In this document: positions 51,316 through 60,169 of the stretch, in pieces
How positions within the stretch are numbered: position 1 is the stretch's first letter
Layout of the letters: the number at the start of each line of letters is the position of its first letter
NCBI GenBank assembly: GCA_964531455.1
Contig: CAZHFZ010000017.1
Location: 1 to 64,000 of the forward strand
Direction: 5' to 3'
Length of the DNA: 64,000 nucleotides
DNA from: Ga0077527 sp964531455
GTDB lineage: Bacteria; Pseudomonadota; Gammaproteobacteria; Burkholderiales; SG8-41
Made by a program: the position numbers and the translations under genes
The notes under the pieces: generated by a model
Told to the model about the DNA's origin: nothing
The model's database searches: none
Seen by the model: only the letters and a program-made list of their open reading frames with translations

Positions 51316-51334
51316 AACTAATTGTTTTTATTGA
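51316..51334 (-). promoter_or_regulatory. AT-rich motif, copy D
   Basis: The minus strand reads TCAATAAAAACAATTAGTT, the same core and nearly the same tail as copy B. Here it is opposite to both flanking plus-strand genes, in the 138-bp gap before the 185-residue unknown gene. That weakens a pure stop-codon-linked explanation. Confidence 0.35.
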
Positions 51335-51424
51335 CTATTTTGCATTTCCTCGGGTGCCTGTGCTATCCTTGGCGCCCCTCGCAGGTTTCCCGCCTGCTTC
51401 AGCATCACCACCGGAGTTGTCGCA

Positions 51425-51982
51425 ATGAAAACCGAAGTGCATGTCCACGGCAGCGTATTCCTGTGCAAAGGCGTACGCCTGGCGCAGGTTGAACTCGCGC
51501 TGCGCCCCTGGCTCGATTACGTGGATGCCGACCATCTGGCCGATGCAAAAAGTCTTGAGCGTGATGAACCGGGCATCGTTTACGAAGCCGGCGAACGCGT
51601 GGTCAGCTTCTGCTGGACCGGCGAAGTCGGCCGCAGCTTCCACAACAAACTGACCGAAGCCTGCAACAGCCTGGGCCCGTTGACCGAGTACGCCTCGGAA
51701 GTTGAAGTCACCTACTACCCGGACAGCGGCGAAGATGAGTTCTACCAGTTCTTTGTCGGACCGACGCCGGAATCCATCCATGAGTTCCGCCGCCAGTGCG
51801 TCGTCGAGGATCTCGACCACATGCTTGCGCGTCATCTCGGCAAAACCGAAGTCGAACAGGTCACCGAAATGGTCAAGCGGATGTTTGACGCACACAAGCC
51901 GGAAAAGCCTGCGAGCGATCCCGCAGGAAGCAGCAGCTCGACGGTCATCCCGCTTCATCCGCGCAACCGCCACCTGCATTGA
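51425..51982 (+). CDS. Conserved-looking hypothetical protein
   Basis: The 185-residue protein starts after GGAG at 51413-51416. I do not recognise a named domain. It is soluble, acidic and has no signal peptide. The N-terminus is MKTEVHVHGSVFLCKGV, a beta-strand-rich region with PWLDYVDADHLADAKSLERD follows, then a helical segment (VVEDLDHMLARHLGKTEVEQ) and a Ser-rich, probably disordered tail. Codon use matches the neighbours, supporting a real gene. It ends seven bases before the 100-base N gap. Function unknown. Confidence 0.65.
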   Translation: MKTEVHVHGSVFLCKGVRLAQVELALRPWLDYVDADHLADAKSLERDEPGIVYEAGERVVSFCWTGEVGRSFHNKLTEACNSLGPLTEYASEVEVTYYPDSGEDEFYQFFVGPTPESIHEFRRQCVVEDLDHMLARHLGKTEVEQVTEMVKRMFDAHKPEKPASDPAGSSSSTVIPLHPRNRHLH

Positions 51983-51989
51983 TTGGCGG

Positions 51990-52089
51990 NNNNNNNNNNN
52001 NNNNNNNNNNNNNNNNNNNNNNNNNNNNNNNNNNNNNNNNNNNNNNNNNNNNNNNNNNNNNNNNNNNNNNNNNNNNNNNNNNNNNNNNN
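51990..52089. other. Assembly gap (100 N), probably a collapsed family 2 hairpin element
   Basis: The gap is flanked by GATTGGCGG on the left and TTGGCGGTAAAAAA on the right. The right flank equals the outer end of the family 2 repeat at 38511-38524, so a further copy most likely lies in the gap and stopped the assembly. The true gap length is unknown. Confidence 0.85.
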
Positions 52090-52123
52090 TTGGCGGTAAA
52101 AAAGCTCTGACCTTAATCCTTCC

Positions 52124-52756
52124 CTACTTCGGGGGTTCGCCCAACCGCAGTACCGGCATCTTCAGACCAAGGAAAATTCCGGTGAAACGCAGCGCGACGA
52201 TGACCGTCATGCCGAAATAAGCGGCGCTTGTACGCTCCAGGCCCAAAGTCTGCAGCCCCAGATAAACAACAATGCCGAGCAGCGCCGCTGTTGCATAAAT
52301 TTCGCCATCGCGCAGCAACAGCGGAATTTCAGCGAGCAGCATGTCGCGTACTACACCGCCGGCGACGCCCGTCATGGTGCCGAGGATCACCACAACGATG
52401 CCGTCATAACCGGCGGCTTCGGCAATACGCGCACCGCTGATCGCAAACAGCGCGAGGCCCAACGCATCGGCAATCAGCAATGCCCGCATCGGGATGTTGC
52501 GGACGCGTACCACCAGCATGGTCAGCAGCGTGGCTGCGATGATCACCCACAGATAAGCGGTGTGCACCAGCCAGAACACCGGACGGTCGATCAGCAGGTC
52601 ACGCAGCGTACCGCCGCCGACGGCGGTGACCATCGCAATCACCAGCACGCCAAACCAGTCGAGATGCTTGCGCCCGGCCGCCAGCACGCCGCTGGCGGCA
52701 AACACGGCGACGCCGAGAAAATCCATGATGTGCACCGCGGAAATCTGCAGGTTCAT
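52124..52756 (-). CDS. Trimeric intracellular cation channel family protein (TRIC/YicG-like)
   Basis: The 210-residue membrane protein starts at MNLQISAVHIMDFLGVAVFA. It has about seven hydrophobic helices in two repeats, with the Gly-rich motifs ASGVLAAGRKHLDWFGV and TAVGGGTLRDLLIDRPVFW in the first and GTMTGVAGGVVRDMLLAEIP in the second. This is the UPF0126/TRIC fold of prokaryotic potassium-type channels. It lies 19 bp after the ThDP enzyme gene on the same strand, perhaps co-transcribed, but no functional link is evident. Length matches the family. Confidence 0.9.
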   Translation of the reverse strand: MNLQISAVHIMDFLGVAVFAASGVLAAGRKHLDWFGVLVIAMVTAVGGGTLRDLLIDRPVFWLVHTAYLWVIIAATLLTMLVVRVRNIPMRALLIADALGLALFAISGARIAEAAGYDGIVVVILGTMTGVAGGVVRDMLLAEIPLLLRDGEIYATAALLGIVVYLGLQTLGLERTSAAYFGMTVIVALRFTGIFLGLKMPVLRLGEPPK

Positions 52757-52775
52757 CACAGTCTTCAGCGACCGG

Positions 52776-54464
52776 TCAGCTACGCTTCTGCAGCGCGTCC
52801 TTGCGGAAACTGATGGTTGCTTCGGGATCGACCTTGACGTGGATGATCGCCGGTTTGCCGGCTTTCAGCGCATCACGCAGCGCATCAGCGGTTTCGCCGG
52901 CTGCTGTCGGGTGGTAGCCGTTGCCACCGGTGAGTTTCATCACTTCGTCAAAACGCGGGCTGTGCACATGCGCGCCGATATAACGCCCGGCGTAGAAATC
53001 GCGCTGATAGGCGATCTCGGAACCCCAGGTGCCGTTATCCATGACGATGCCGATCGCCGGAATGTTGCTCATCACGGCCGTGGTCATCTCACCCATGGTC
53101 ATGCCAAAGCCGCCGTCACCCATCAGTGAAATCACCGCACGGTCCGGTGCGGCGACTTTTGCGCCTATGGCCGCCGAATACGAAAAGCCGACCATGCCGC
53201 AATCCAGCGGCGTCAGCAGCGCCGGTGCCTGGTAACAAGGCAACTGGTCAGTGGCCTGAAACCCTGTCGTGCCGGCATCGAGCGTGAAGATCGAATTTCG
53301 CGGCGCCGCTTTGCGCAGCTCCGCGTAAATCACGTCGGGATGCAAAGGCGTTTGCGTGCGTGAGCCGGAGGCTTCGCGCTCCGCCCACAATGCCGCACGT
53401 GCTTTCAGGTACTGCTCGTTGCGTGTGCGCCACGGCGCTTTGTCGGCAGCAATCGGCGCCATCAATGCCGTCAGGCCATCGATCACCGAACCCGCATCCG
53501 CGGTCACCGCCAGTGCCGTCGGGAAATAACGCCCCAGTGCGGCCGGATCCACATCGATCTGGATGATCTTCGCACCGGTTGCGATATCGGTGTACTTGTA
53601 GAACGTGGTATTGAAACCGAGCCGCGTACCCAGTGCGATGATCAGGTCAGCCTCGCGGGTCAGGTCACTCGCCACCGGATTGCCGCGCGGGCCGACCCCG
53701 CCCGCGTGCAGCGGAAAATCCATCGGCAGGATGTCGGCATGTCCGGCAGAACTGGTCACCGGTATCTGCAGTTTTTCAGCAAGGGCGGCGAGTTTCGCAC
53801 TCGCGCGTGCCCACTTGATGCCGGCGCCGGCATGAAACACCGGCTTCTTCGCCGCGAGAATCATTTTGCTGATTTCTGCCAGTGCGGCAGGATCAGCGGC
53901 CGGCGGCCGGCTGGTGGCCGGCGGATGCATCGGCATGTGCACGTCGATGTCGTGATTGAACAGGTCGCGCGGAATGTTCACCACCACCGGCCCGCGACGA
54001 CCCGAGTTGGCGACGCGGAAAGCCTCAAGGATGAACTCCGGAATGCGCTCAGGGCGCGGCACCGTCAGCACGCGTTTGGTCACCGGCAGGAACAGCGTGT
54101 TCTGATCAATCTCCTGAAAGGCATCACGGCCGAGATGCTCAGTCGATGCCAGACCGGTGATTGCCACCACCGGCGAATAAGCAAACTTCGCCTGTGCCAG
54201 TCCCAGCACCATGTTTGCCGAACCCGGACCAGCCTGACCGCAAATAAAGACGCCCGGCGATTGCGTGACGCGGCCATAGGCATCGGCCATGTGCATACCG
54301 CAGTTCTCGTGGCGCACCCCGATGTATTCGATGTCCTTCGCGTCATACAAAGCGTCGTACATCTCCAGCGTACTCGACCCCATCAGACCGAACACCTTGG
54401 TCACACCAGCGGCGCGCAGCGCCTCGACTGCGGCTACACCGCAGCGCATTTTTTTTGTGCTCAT
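52776..54464 (-). CDS. Thiamine diphosphate-dependent enzyme (acetolactate synthase superfamily)
   Basis: The 562-residue protein starts after GGAGGAG. The N-terminal PYR domain holds the catalytic Glu in GVRHENCGMHMADAYGR and QAGPGSANMVLGLAQAK. A central domain follows (HAGAGIKWARASAKLAALA). The C-terminal PP domain has the Mg-ThDP motif GDGGFGMTMGEM with VMDNGTWGSE. This belongs with acetolactate synthases, benzoylformate and oxalyl-CoA decarboxylases and sulfoacetaldehyde acetyltransferase. QEIDQNTLFLPVTKRV resembles the last group only loosely. There is no regulatory subunit, so branched-chain amino acid synthesis is unlikely. A 2-hydroxyacid dehydrogenase gene lies just upstream, suggesting a 2-keto acid substrate. 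Confidence 0.85.
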   Translation of the reverse strand: MSTKKMRCGVAAVEALRAAGVTKVFGLMGSSTLEMYDALYDAKDIEYIGVRHENCGMHMADAYGRVTQSPGVFICGQAGPGSANMVLGLAQAKFAYSPVVAITGLASTEHLGRDAFQEIDQNTLFLPVTKRVLTVPRPERIPEFILEAFRVANSGRRGPVVVNIPRDLFNHDIDVHMPMHPPATSRPPAADPAALAEISKMILAAKKPVFHAGAGIKWARASAKLAALAEKLQIPVTSSAGHADILPMDFPLHAGGVGPRGNPVASDLTREADLIIALGTRLGFNTTFYKYTDIATGAKIIQIDVDPAALGRYFPTALAVTADAGSVIDGLTALMAPIAADKAPWRTRNEQYLKARAALWAEREASGSRTQTPLHPDVIYAELRKAAPRNSIFTLDAGTTGFQATDQLPCYQAPALLTPLDCGMVGFSYSAAIGAKVAAPDRAVISLMGDGGFGMTMGEMTTAVMSNIPAIGIVMDNGTWGSEIAYQRDFYAGRYIGAHVHSPRFDEVMKLTGGNGYHPTAAGETADALRDALKAGKPAIIHVKVDPEATISFRKDALQKRS

Positions 54465-54497
54465 GCTGCTCTCCTCCGAAACAATTTTCTGCGGGTT

Positions 54498-55469
54498 TTA
54501 CTTTTTCAGCACATCCGGATTGGCGACATTGATCGGCGCTCCGGCAACAAAGGCGAGGATCTGCTCGACCGCAGTGCCGTAATACGATTCATAGGTACGC
54601 TCCTCGACGTAACCCAGATGCGGGGTACAGAGGACGTTGTTCATGCCGAGCAGCGGATGATTCGCGTTCAGCATGGGCTCCTCCTCGAACACGTCGATCG
54701 CAGCACGACCGGGGCGCCCGGCTTTGAGCGCGGCAACCAGCGCATCCTTGGCAATGATCGGTGCACGGCTGGTGTTGACGATCAGCGCGGTGGTTTTCAT
54801 CAGTGCCAGATCAGCCGCCGTGACGATGCCGCGGGTGCCGTCGTTCAGCGGCAGATGCAAAGAAATCACATCCGATTCCGCGAAAAACGCTTCGCGGCTT
54901 GCCGCCACTTCGAAACCCGCCGCCTTCGCCTTGGCCGTCGAACCCTCACGTCCCCAGCACACCACGCGCATGCCGAAGGCCTTGCCTACCTGCGCCACCA
55001 GGCTGCCGATGCGGCCGTAGGCGTAAATACCCAGCGTTTTCCCGGAAAGACCGACCCCGACGGAACCCTGCCACTGACCGTTCTTCAGGCGCTGCACTTC
55101 CTGTGGGATTTGACGCAAGTTGGCGAGGATCAATCCCCAGGCCAGTTCCGCCGTCGGGTTGGGGTTGCCGGCGCCACCTGCTGACAGCACGATGCCCTTC
55201 TGGGTGCAGGCATCAATGTCAATGTGATACGCGTTGCGCCCGGTCTGGCTGATCAGCTTGAGCTTGGGCAGTTTTTCAATCACCGCGCGCGGCATCTTCG
55301 AGCGTTGCTGCGTCAGCACCACAACATCGGCATCCTGCAGCCGCGCCGCCAGTTTGGCCGGGTCTTTTTCGGTGTCGGTATAAACCAGCAATTCATGGCC
55401 GGCTAGTTGCTTCGCGCAATCCAGCTTGCGGAATGCATCCTGGTAGTCATCAATGATCGCGATTTTCAT
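54498..55469 (-). CDS. D-isomer-specific 2-hydroxyacid dehydrogenase
   Basis: The 323-residue protein has the Rossmann motif in GIYAYGRIGSLVAQVG, catalytic Arg in IVNTSRAPIIAKDAL, Glu in AAIDVFEEEPM and His in LCTPHLGYVEE. It should interconvert a 2-keto acid and a D-2-hydroxyacid with NAD(P)H. Upstream GRNAYHIDIDACTQKGIVLS and GGAGNPNPTAELAWGLIL are typical of the family. It starts after AGGA and lies 33 bp before the ThDP enzyme gene; together they could reduce and decarboxylate or condense one 2-keto acid. Substrate not determined. Confidence 0.9.
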   Translation of the reverse strand: MKIAIIDDYQDAFRKLDCAKQLAGHELLVYTDTEKDPAKLAARLQDADVVVLTQQRSKMPRAVIEKLPKLKLISQTGRNAYHIDIDACTQKGIVLSAGGAGNPNPTAELAWGLILANLRQIPQEVQRLKNGQWQGSVGVGLSGKTLGIYAYGRIGSLVAQVGKAFGMRVVCWGREGSTAKAKAAGFEVAASREAFFAESDVISLHLPLNDGTRGIVTAADLALMKTTALIVNTSRAPIIAKDALVAALKAGRPGRAAIDVFEEEPMLNANHPLLGMNNVLCTPHLGYVEERTYESYYGTAVEQILAFVAGAPINVANPDVLKK

Positions 55470-55508
55470 ATAGAAGTCCTAAGTAAGATTGCAGAAATTA
55501 TATCGGGA

Positions 55509-56645
55509 TCAGCGCCTGCGGCTGAGCATGCCGCCGGCGCCCAGCATCACGGCATTGGCAAGAAACACCGGCGCCACGCCGAACGCCGTACCGATGGCGC
55601 CGAAAAACAGCGGCACCGCAAGATGAGTCAGATTGTTGATCGCCATGCGCAGCCCCAGCACCTCACCGGAACGGCCTTCAGGCGCGCGCGCGTAAATCAT
55701 CATCAGCGTCAGCGGCTGGCCGCAGCCCACGCCCAGTCCCAGCAAAAATGCGGCGATTACCAGCAGCAACTCGCTCTCGACCAGGGGGAAAAGCAGGTAA
55801 GTGAACGCGGCAATGAATATCGCCGCAGTGAGGATGCGTTCTTCGCCAAAGCGGGCAACAATGTTGGGCATCACCACGCGAACAATAAACGAGGCCAAGG
55901 CAAACATCGCGAGCACGAATCCGATCATTGAAGCCGACAGGCCCAGCGCATGGCCGTAAATCGGCATGTAAAACTGGAACAGGTCGATCGCGGTAAGGAT
56001 GATGCCGCTGGTAATCAGCGTGCGGCGCAGCGGCGGATTGCGCAGCAGATCAATGCTGCCGAAACTTCCGTTCTCATCAACCTTGGCCTTGCCGCCGCGC
56101 AAAGCTTCCAGCGGTTGCCGCGCCTTGAACAAAATCACTGCAGACACGGCAGGGGTCACGGCTATGCACAGATAGGCAAAGGCATGACCCAGCGTGTCGA
56201 TCGCAAACCCTGCGGCCAGGGGCCCGACAAAACCGCCGGAGGCCATCATCAGGCTCAGGTTGCTGAAATTGCGGGTGCGCGTGTCGGGCGTACTCATCAT
56301 GCCGACCACGTTCTGCACAGCCACGTTGTAGAACACGTGTGAGGCGCCGATCAGCAGCGCCGAAAGGTACAGCATCGGCAGTTGCGGCAGCAGACCCGGC
56401 AACGCCAGCGACAGCGCAATCCCCACACAGCCCAGCGTCATCGGCCAGCGCACACCGAGCCGGTCTATCAGCCGTCCGGCGTAGAGCGCCAGCAGCATCG
56501 GGCACAACGAGTACAGCGCAATGATCACGCCCAGCATGATCTGCGGCGCGCCCAGTTCAAGTGCAAACAGCGACACCAGCACCTTGCTTGCGCGAAATGC
56601 GCTCATGTTGAGCAGCACGACCAGCAATATGAGGTTAATGGACAA
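55509..56645 (-). CDS. MFS transporter (first of two tandem paralogues)
   Basis: The 378-residue protein, starting at a TTG, has about 12 hydrophobic helices. FALELGAPQIMLGVIIALYS and LYAGRLIDRLGVRWPM (loop 2-3 motif) align with the upstream paralogue (ALELGATPLHIGLLLATYG, AGRIADRYGSRIPL). GVGCGQPLTLMMIYARAPEG is shared with GMGLGQPLTVMLCYRYSPAG. The two are separated by 18 bp and arose by duplication. Substrate unknown; the 2-hydroxyacid dehydrogenase gene downstream suggests an organic acid. The start is weak, so the true N-terminus may differ. Confidence 0.82.
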   Translation of the reverse strand: MSINLILLVVLLNMSAFRASKVLVSLFALELGAPQIMLGVIIALYSLCPMLLALYAGRLIDRLGVRWPMTLGCVGIALSLALPGLLPQLPMLYLSALLIGASHVFYNVAVQNVVGMMSTPDTRTRNFSNLSLMMASGGFVGPLAAGFAIDTLGHAFAYLCIAVTPAVSAVILFKARQPLEALRGGKAKVDENGSFGSIDLLRNPPLRRTLITSGIILTAIDLFQFYMPIYGHALGLSASMIGFVLAMFALASFIVRVVMPNIVARFGEERILTAAIFIAAFTYLLFPLVESELLLVIAAFLLGLGVGCGQPLTLMMIYARAPEGRSGEVLGLRMAINNLTHLAVPLFFGAIGTAFGVAPVFLANAVMLGAGGMLSRRR

Positions 56646-56663
56646 GGTCTGTGTTTCCGGAAA

Positions 56664-57845
56664 TCAGCCTGCGGGTTCGCGCCGGCGCGCATACCAGTTG
56701 CCGGCGGCAATCACGCCGGCACTGACCCAGAATACGGGTGCGAGTCCGAATGCCGCACCCACCGCGCCAAACACCGAAGGCACCACCACATGCATGGAGT
56801 TGTTGATGGCGATGCGCAAGCCCAGTGACTCCCCGCCACGCCCCGCCGGTGAATAACGGTAACAAAGCATCACCGTCAGCGGCTGCCCCAGCCCCATGCC
56901 GAGGCCGAGCGTGAAACAGATGATGCCGAGCACGACCGCGCCGGAGAACAGCGGAATCAGCGTGAACATCGCCGCGGTGAGGAATAGTGAATACAACAGT
57001 GTTTTTTCTTCGCCATAACGGCTGACCAGCAGCGGCAGCAGGGCGCGCGACACGAAGGTTGCGGCAGCGGCGGCTCCAAGAATCATGCCGATGGCGGAAG
57101 CCGACAGGCCCACCTGATGACCATAAAGCGGCATATAGAGCTGGAACAAATCAATGCCGGTCATCACCACGGCGCCCGCAATCAGCACGCGGCGCATATT
57201 TACGTCGCGGAACAGGTCCGACATGCGCTGGCCTTCCGGCCTCGGCGCCGGCCGCCGATAACGCGGCACCCGCTTCGCCAGCACAAAGACGGTCAACACC
57301 GCCGTGGCCGCGAGAAACGCGAGCACCAGATAAGTCCGGACATGGCCGAAATGATCAATCGAAAACCCGGCAAGCACCGGACCCGTGAAATCAGCGACGG
57401 CGACGATCAGCGCGTAATTGTTGAAATTGCGGGTGCGCGCCTTGCCTTCACCCAGCGTTCCGATCAGCGACTGCAAAGCGACCTGGCCAAGAATAAAACC
57501 AAAACCCGTCACCGCCGCAGCGACAAACAGCAGCAGCATGCTCGGTGCAAACCACGGCAGGATCGCACCGATGGTGCTGACGATCATGCCCGCGATCAGG
57601 GGAATGCGCGAACCATAGCGGTCGGCAATGCGTCCTGCAGAGACCGCCAGCAGCAGCGGAAATACGCCATAGGTGGCGAGCAGCAGGCCGATATGCAGCG
57701 GTGTTGCACCCAATTCCAGCGCATACAACGTGTTGAGCACGCGTGTGCCCTTGTAGGCACTGTTCCACAACACCACCACAGCCATGATCTGGTAAATGGT
57801 GATCAGGCGAATCGGGGTTAGCGTCGCGGAATTATCTTGAGGCAT
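56664..57845 (-). CDS. MFS transporter (second tandem paralogue)
   Basis: The 393-residue protein has about 12 hydrophobic helices and the MFS loop 2-3 motif in AGRIADRYGSRIPLIAG. It is a paralogue of the next gene (55509-56645): the helix 1-2 region, GRSGEVLGLRMAINN / GRGGESLGLRIAINN and the C-terminal half agree closely. It begins with an ATG at 57845 and a weak ribosome site, and is divergent from a third MFS gene. The pair could form a heteromer or have split substrates; neither can be told from sequence. Confidence 0.85.
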   Translation of the reverse strand: MPQDNSATLTPIRLITIYQIMAVVVLWNSAYKGTRVLNTLYALELGATPLHIGLLLATYGVFPLLLAVSAGRIADRYGSRIPLIAGMIVSTIGAILPWFAPSMLLLFVAAAVTGFGFILGQVALQSLIGTLGEGKARTRNFNNYALIVAVADFTGPVLAGFSIDHFGHVRTYLVLAFLAATAVLTVFVLAKRVPRYRRPAPRPEGQRMSDLFRDVNMRRVLIAGAVVMTGIDLFQLYMPLYGHQVGLSASAIGMILGAAAAATFVSRALLPLLVSRYGEEKTLLYSLFLTAAMFTLIPLFSGAVVLGIICFTLGLGMGLGQPLTVMLCYRYSPAGRGGESLGLRIAINNSMHVVVPSVFGAVGAAFGLAPVFWVSAGVIAAGNWYARRREPAG

Positions 57846-57929
57846 GGGAGGTCCACATTTTACCGCAGCCCCCCTCCATCCTCGCGATGAAGTCCATGAA
57901 GTAGAATCGGGGTTTCCCGTTTCGACACC

Positions 57930-59180
57930 ATGGCTTTTCCCTCACTCCGCGCCCTTCGCCACCGCAACTTCCGCCTGTTTCTAGCCGGGCAGATTTTTGC
58001 GCTGATCGGCTACTGGATCCAGATCGTGGCGCAGAGCTGGCTGCTCTACAAACTGACCGGCTCGGCCACGCTGCTCGGCGTACTGGCCTTCGCCAGCAGC
58101 CTGCCCATTCTGTTGCTCGCACCAGTCGCCGGTTGGTGGGCAGACCGCTGCAACCTGCATCGCACGATGTTCGGCACCCAGGCACTGGAACTGCTGCAGG
58201 CGGTGATCCTTGCCACACTCGCACTGACCGGCGTGCTGCAACCCTGGCACATCATCGTCCTGGCGATGATGATGGGCATACTGGTCGCGGTTGAACTGCC
58301 CATCCGTCACGCCTATTTGCTTGAACTGGTCGAAGGCAAGGAAGACCTGCCCAACGCCATTGCGTTGACCTCGCTGATGGCCAACAGCGGGCGCATGGTC
58401 GGCCCTGCGCTCGCCGGCATATTGATCGGCGTACTCAGCGAAGCACACTGCTTCCTGATCAATGCCTTCACCTATATCGCGGTGGTGATCTCCTTCCTGC
58501 TGATCCGCGTCCGCGCGCAACCCCGAGAACCGTCGAAGCAGCGACTGCTGGCCGGCCTGCGCGAAGGCTTCGCCTACAGCTGGAACCTGCTGCCGATCCG
58601 CGCGCTGCTGATGACCCTCTCTGTGGTCGCCCTGCTCGCTACGCCGTACTCCACGCTGATGCCGGTGATGGTGCGCGACGTCTTCCACGGCGATTCCGAA
58701 CTGATGGGTTTTCTGATGAGCGCCGCCGGCGGCGGCGCGATCTGCGGCACGCTGTATGTGGCCTCACGCAAAAACGCCCGCGGCCTGATCCGCCTGATCA
58801 TCATCGCCGTGCTCGCCGCCGGCACCGCCCTTGCGCTGTTCGCGAACGCGCCTTCGGTGTGGATCGCGCTGCCGCTGCTGTCCGTGGTGGGCTTCGGCAT
58901 TCTGGTGACGTCGGTGTCGGTCAACACCATCCTGCAGACCATCGTCGACGACGACAAACGCGGCCGGGTGATGAGCCTCTACACCGCAGCCTTCCTCGGC
59001 ATCATGCCCTTCGGCGCGCTGACCGCCGGCGCCCTTGCCGACCTGATCGGCCCGCGGGCGACGCTGACGCTGGGGGGATTGTGTTGCGTGACAGCCGCGC
59101 TGTTTCTGGCGCGCAACCGGCACCGCTTACGCGAGCAGATTCGGCCGATTTACGAGAGGCTGGGGATTGGGCGGCGGTAA
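57930..59180 (+). CDS. MFS exporter of the EntS/DHA3-like group
   Basis: The 416-residue protein opens with FPSLRALRHRNFRLFLAGQI, typical of the EntS-like (DHA3) branch, and has about 12 hydrophobic helices. LLAPVAGWWADRCNLHRTM is the loop 2-3 motif, and PNAIALTSLMANSGRMVGPA in helix 5 is characteristic of this group. Relatives export siderophores or macrolides; the substrate here is unknown. It is divergent from the MFS pair and not related closely to it. It is followed by an AT-richer patch. Confidence 0.88.
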   Translation: MAFPSLRALRHRNFRLFLAGQIFALIGYWIQIVAQSWLLYKLTGSATLLGVLAFASSLPILLLAPVAGWWADRCNLHRTMFGTQALELLQAVILATLALTGVLQPWHIIVLAMMMGILVAVELPIRHAYLLELVEGKEDLPNAIALTSLMANSGRMVGPALAGILIGVLSEAHCFLINAFTYIAVVISFLLIRVRAQPREPSKQRLLAGLREGFAYSWNLLPIRALLMTLSVVALLATPYSTLMPVMVRDVFHGDSELMGFLMSAAGGGAICGTLYVASRKNARGLIRLIIIAVLAAGTALALFANAPSVWIALPLLSVVGFGILVTSVSVNTILQTIVDDDKRGRVMSLYTAAFLGIMPFGALTAGALADLIGPRATLTLGGLCCVTAALFLARNRHRLREQIRPIYERLGIGRR

Positions 59181-59236
59181 ATTAATGGGTTAAAAGCAAC
59201 TTAGTTCGTCGACGATTAAAGTGCCAACCGACGCAA

Positions 59237-59686
59237 CTAATTAGACTTACCTAAATCAGCCCAGAACTTCAATATCTCCGGATGCACGTTGTTCGTGAGC
59301 ATCATATAGTTCGCAATAGCACGCTCAAGCATCTCCTCGGCATCTGCACGCAGATCGAACTCCAGATGATCTTCACCTTCGTAATGCTTAAGCTCGTTCT
59401 TTGTTTGATTCAATAAATTGGCAACCTCTCGCTCAATATTCGAATCGGTCTCACCCAATTTTTCTGCAATTTTTATTACCGCCTTTTTTATATTGTCGAA
59501 TGAGGGTTCTAGCCCAAGCCTTCGCAAACGCTTGCCAAGTATTTCTTCGGCGGCACCGGCAAGCGTGATACAGCTCACAAAATCACTTTCTCGCCACATC
59601 CTCAAAGCGGCGTGCAGTTGTATTTCAGCAATTTTTTCCGCGGAAAGTAAATCCAATTTAGGCCCGTAAATTAACCGCAACAACAA
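59237..59686 (-). CDS. Hypothetical small helical protein, possible HEPN-like
   Basis: The protein has 149 residues if it starts at the TTG at 59686; no ATG is in frame until MWRESDF, so the start is uncertain. It is almost all helical. LHAALRMWRESDFVSCITLA and AGAAEEILGKRLRRLG are followed by a KNELKHYEG segment that loosely resembles the HEPN-type Lys/Arg-x-x-His region, but the full RX4-6H motif is not clear. The gene is visibly AT-richer than its neighbours, with different codon use, which suggests horizontal acquisition. No named family is recognised; a defence or toxin role is only a guess. Confidence 0.5.
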   Translation of the reverse strand: MLLRLIYGPKLDLLSAEKIAEIQLHAALRMWRESDFVSCITLAGAAEEILGKRLRRLGLEPSFDNIKKAVIKIAEKLGETDSNIEREVANLLNQTKNELKHYEGEDHLEFDLRADAEEMLERAIANYMMLTNNVHPEILKFWADLGKSN

Positions 59687-59792
59687 GAATTTCGTTTTAT
59701 TGAATTTTGAGAAAAAGGCAATTAAACGCTTTGCATAACTCCGGAAAATGCAGGGTGCCAGACGCTCCCTGGCTATCGCGCTCTAATCACAC

Positions 59793-60122
59793 TCATTTCT
59801 GACGCCTCCGGAGCCATGAATAAAAAAATCCCCAAACGACGAGTGATATGACCAGGTTAACTGCCATCAGAATCCAATACCAAAACATATGCTCGTCTGC
59901 CGAAACCTGAACGGGACCACTTTTTGCATTAGGTGAGACAACAAAAAGGACTTCCCCCGAAAAAAGCCCGAAAACAAAAAATGTGGTTGTAGTCAGGCCG
60001 AACAGCAATGTCGTCCAACCAAGAATTGATACTGAGCGCCACCATGGTTTGGGCTCCCACGCGACCTCAAATTCGGCTGAACGGTTAAATAGGCCCATGC
60101 AATATCCAAATATTTTTTCCAA
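59793..60122 (-). CDS. Hypothetical two-helix membrane protein
   Basis: The 109-residue protein has hydrophobic segments at about 30-57 (ILGWTTLLFGLTTTTFFVFG) and 80-103 (WILMAVNLVISLVVWGFFYS), ending in a basic tail (WLRRRQK). The first 28 residues are soluble. No family is recognised. Like the adjacent 149-residue gene it is AT-richer than the surroundings; the two lie on the same strand 106 bp apart and may have been acquired together. Function unknown. Confidence 0.5.
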   Translation of the reverse strand: MEKIFGYCMGLFNRSAEFEVAWEPKPWWRSVSILGWTTLLFGLTTTTFFVFGLFSGEVLFVVSPNAKSGPVQVSADEHMFWYWILMAVNLVISLVVWGFFYSWLRRRQK

Positions 60123-60169
60123 GATTTGGGGCGAAGAATTAATTTAAGAATAACTTAAATTCGCTCATA

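Noticed and set aside
51335..51979. Minus-strand frame of 214 codons opposite the 185-residue unknown gene
   Set aside because: The plus-strand frame has a ribosome site and better protein-like composition, so it was preferred; the end of the minus frame at the AT-rich motif is taken as coincidence.
51702..52220. Frame running across the 100-N gap
   Set aside because: It exists only because Ns do not create stop codons.
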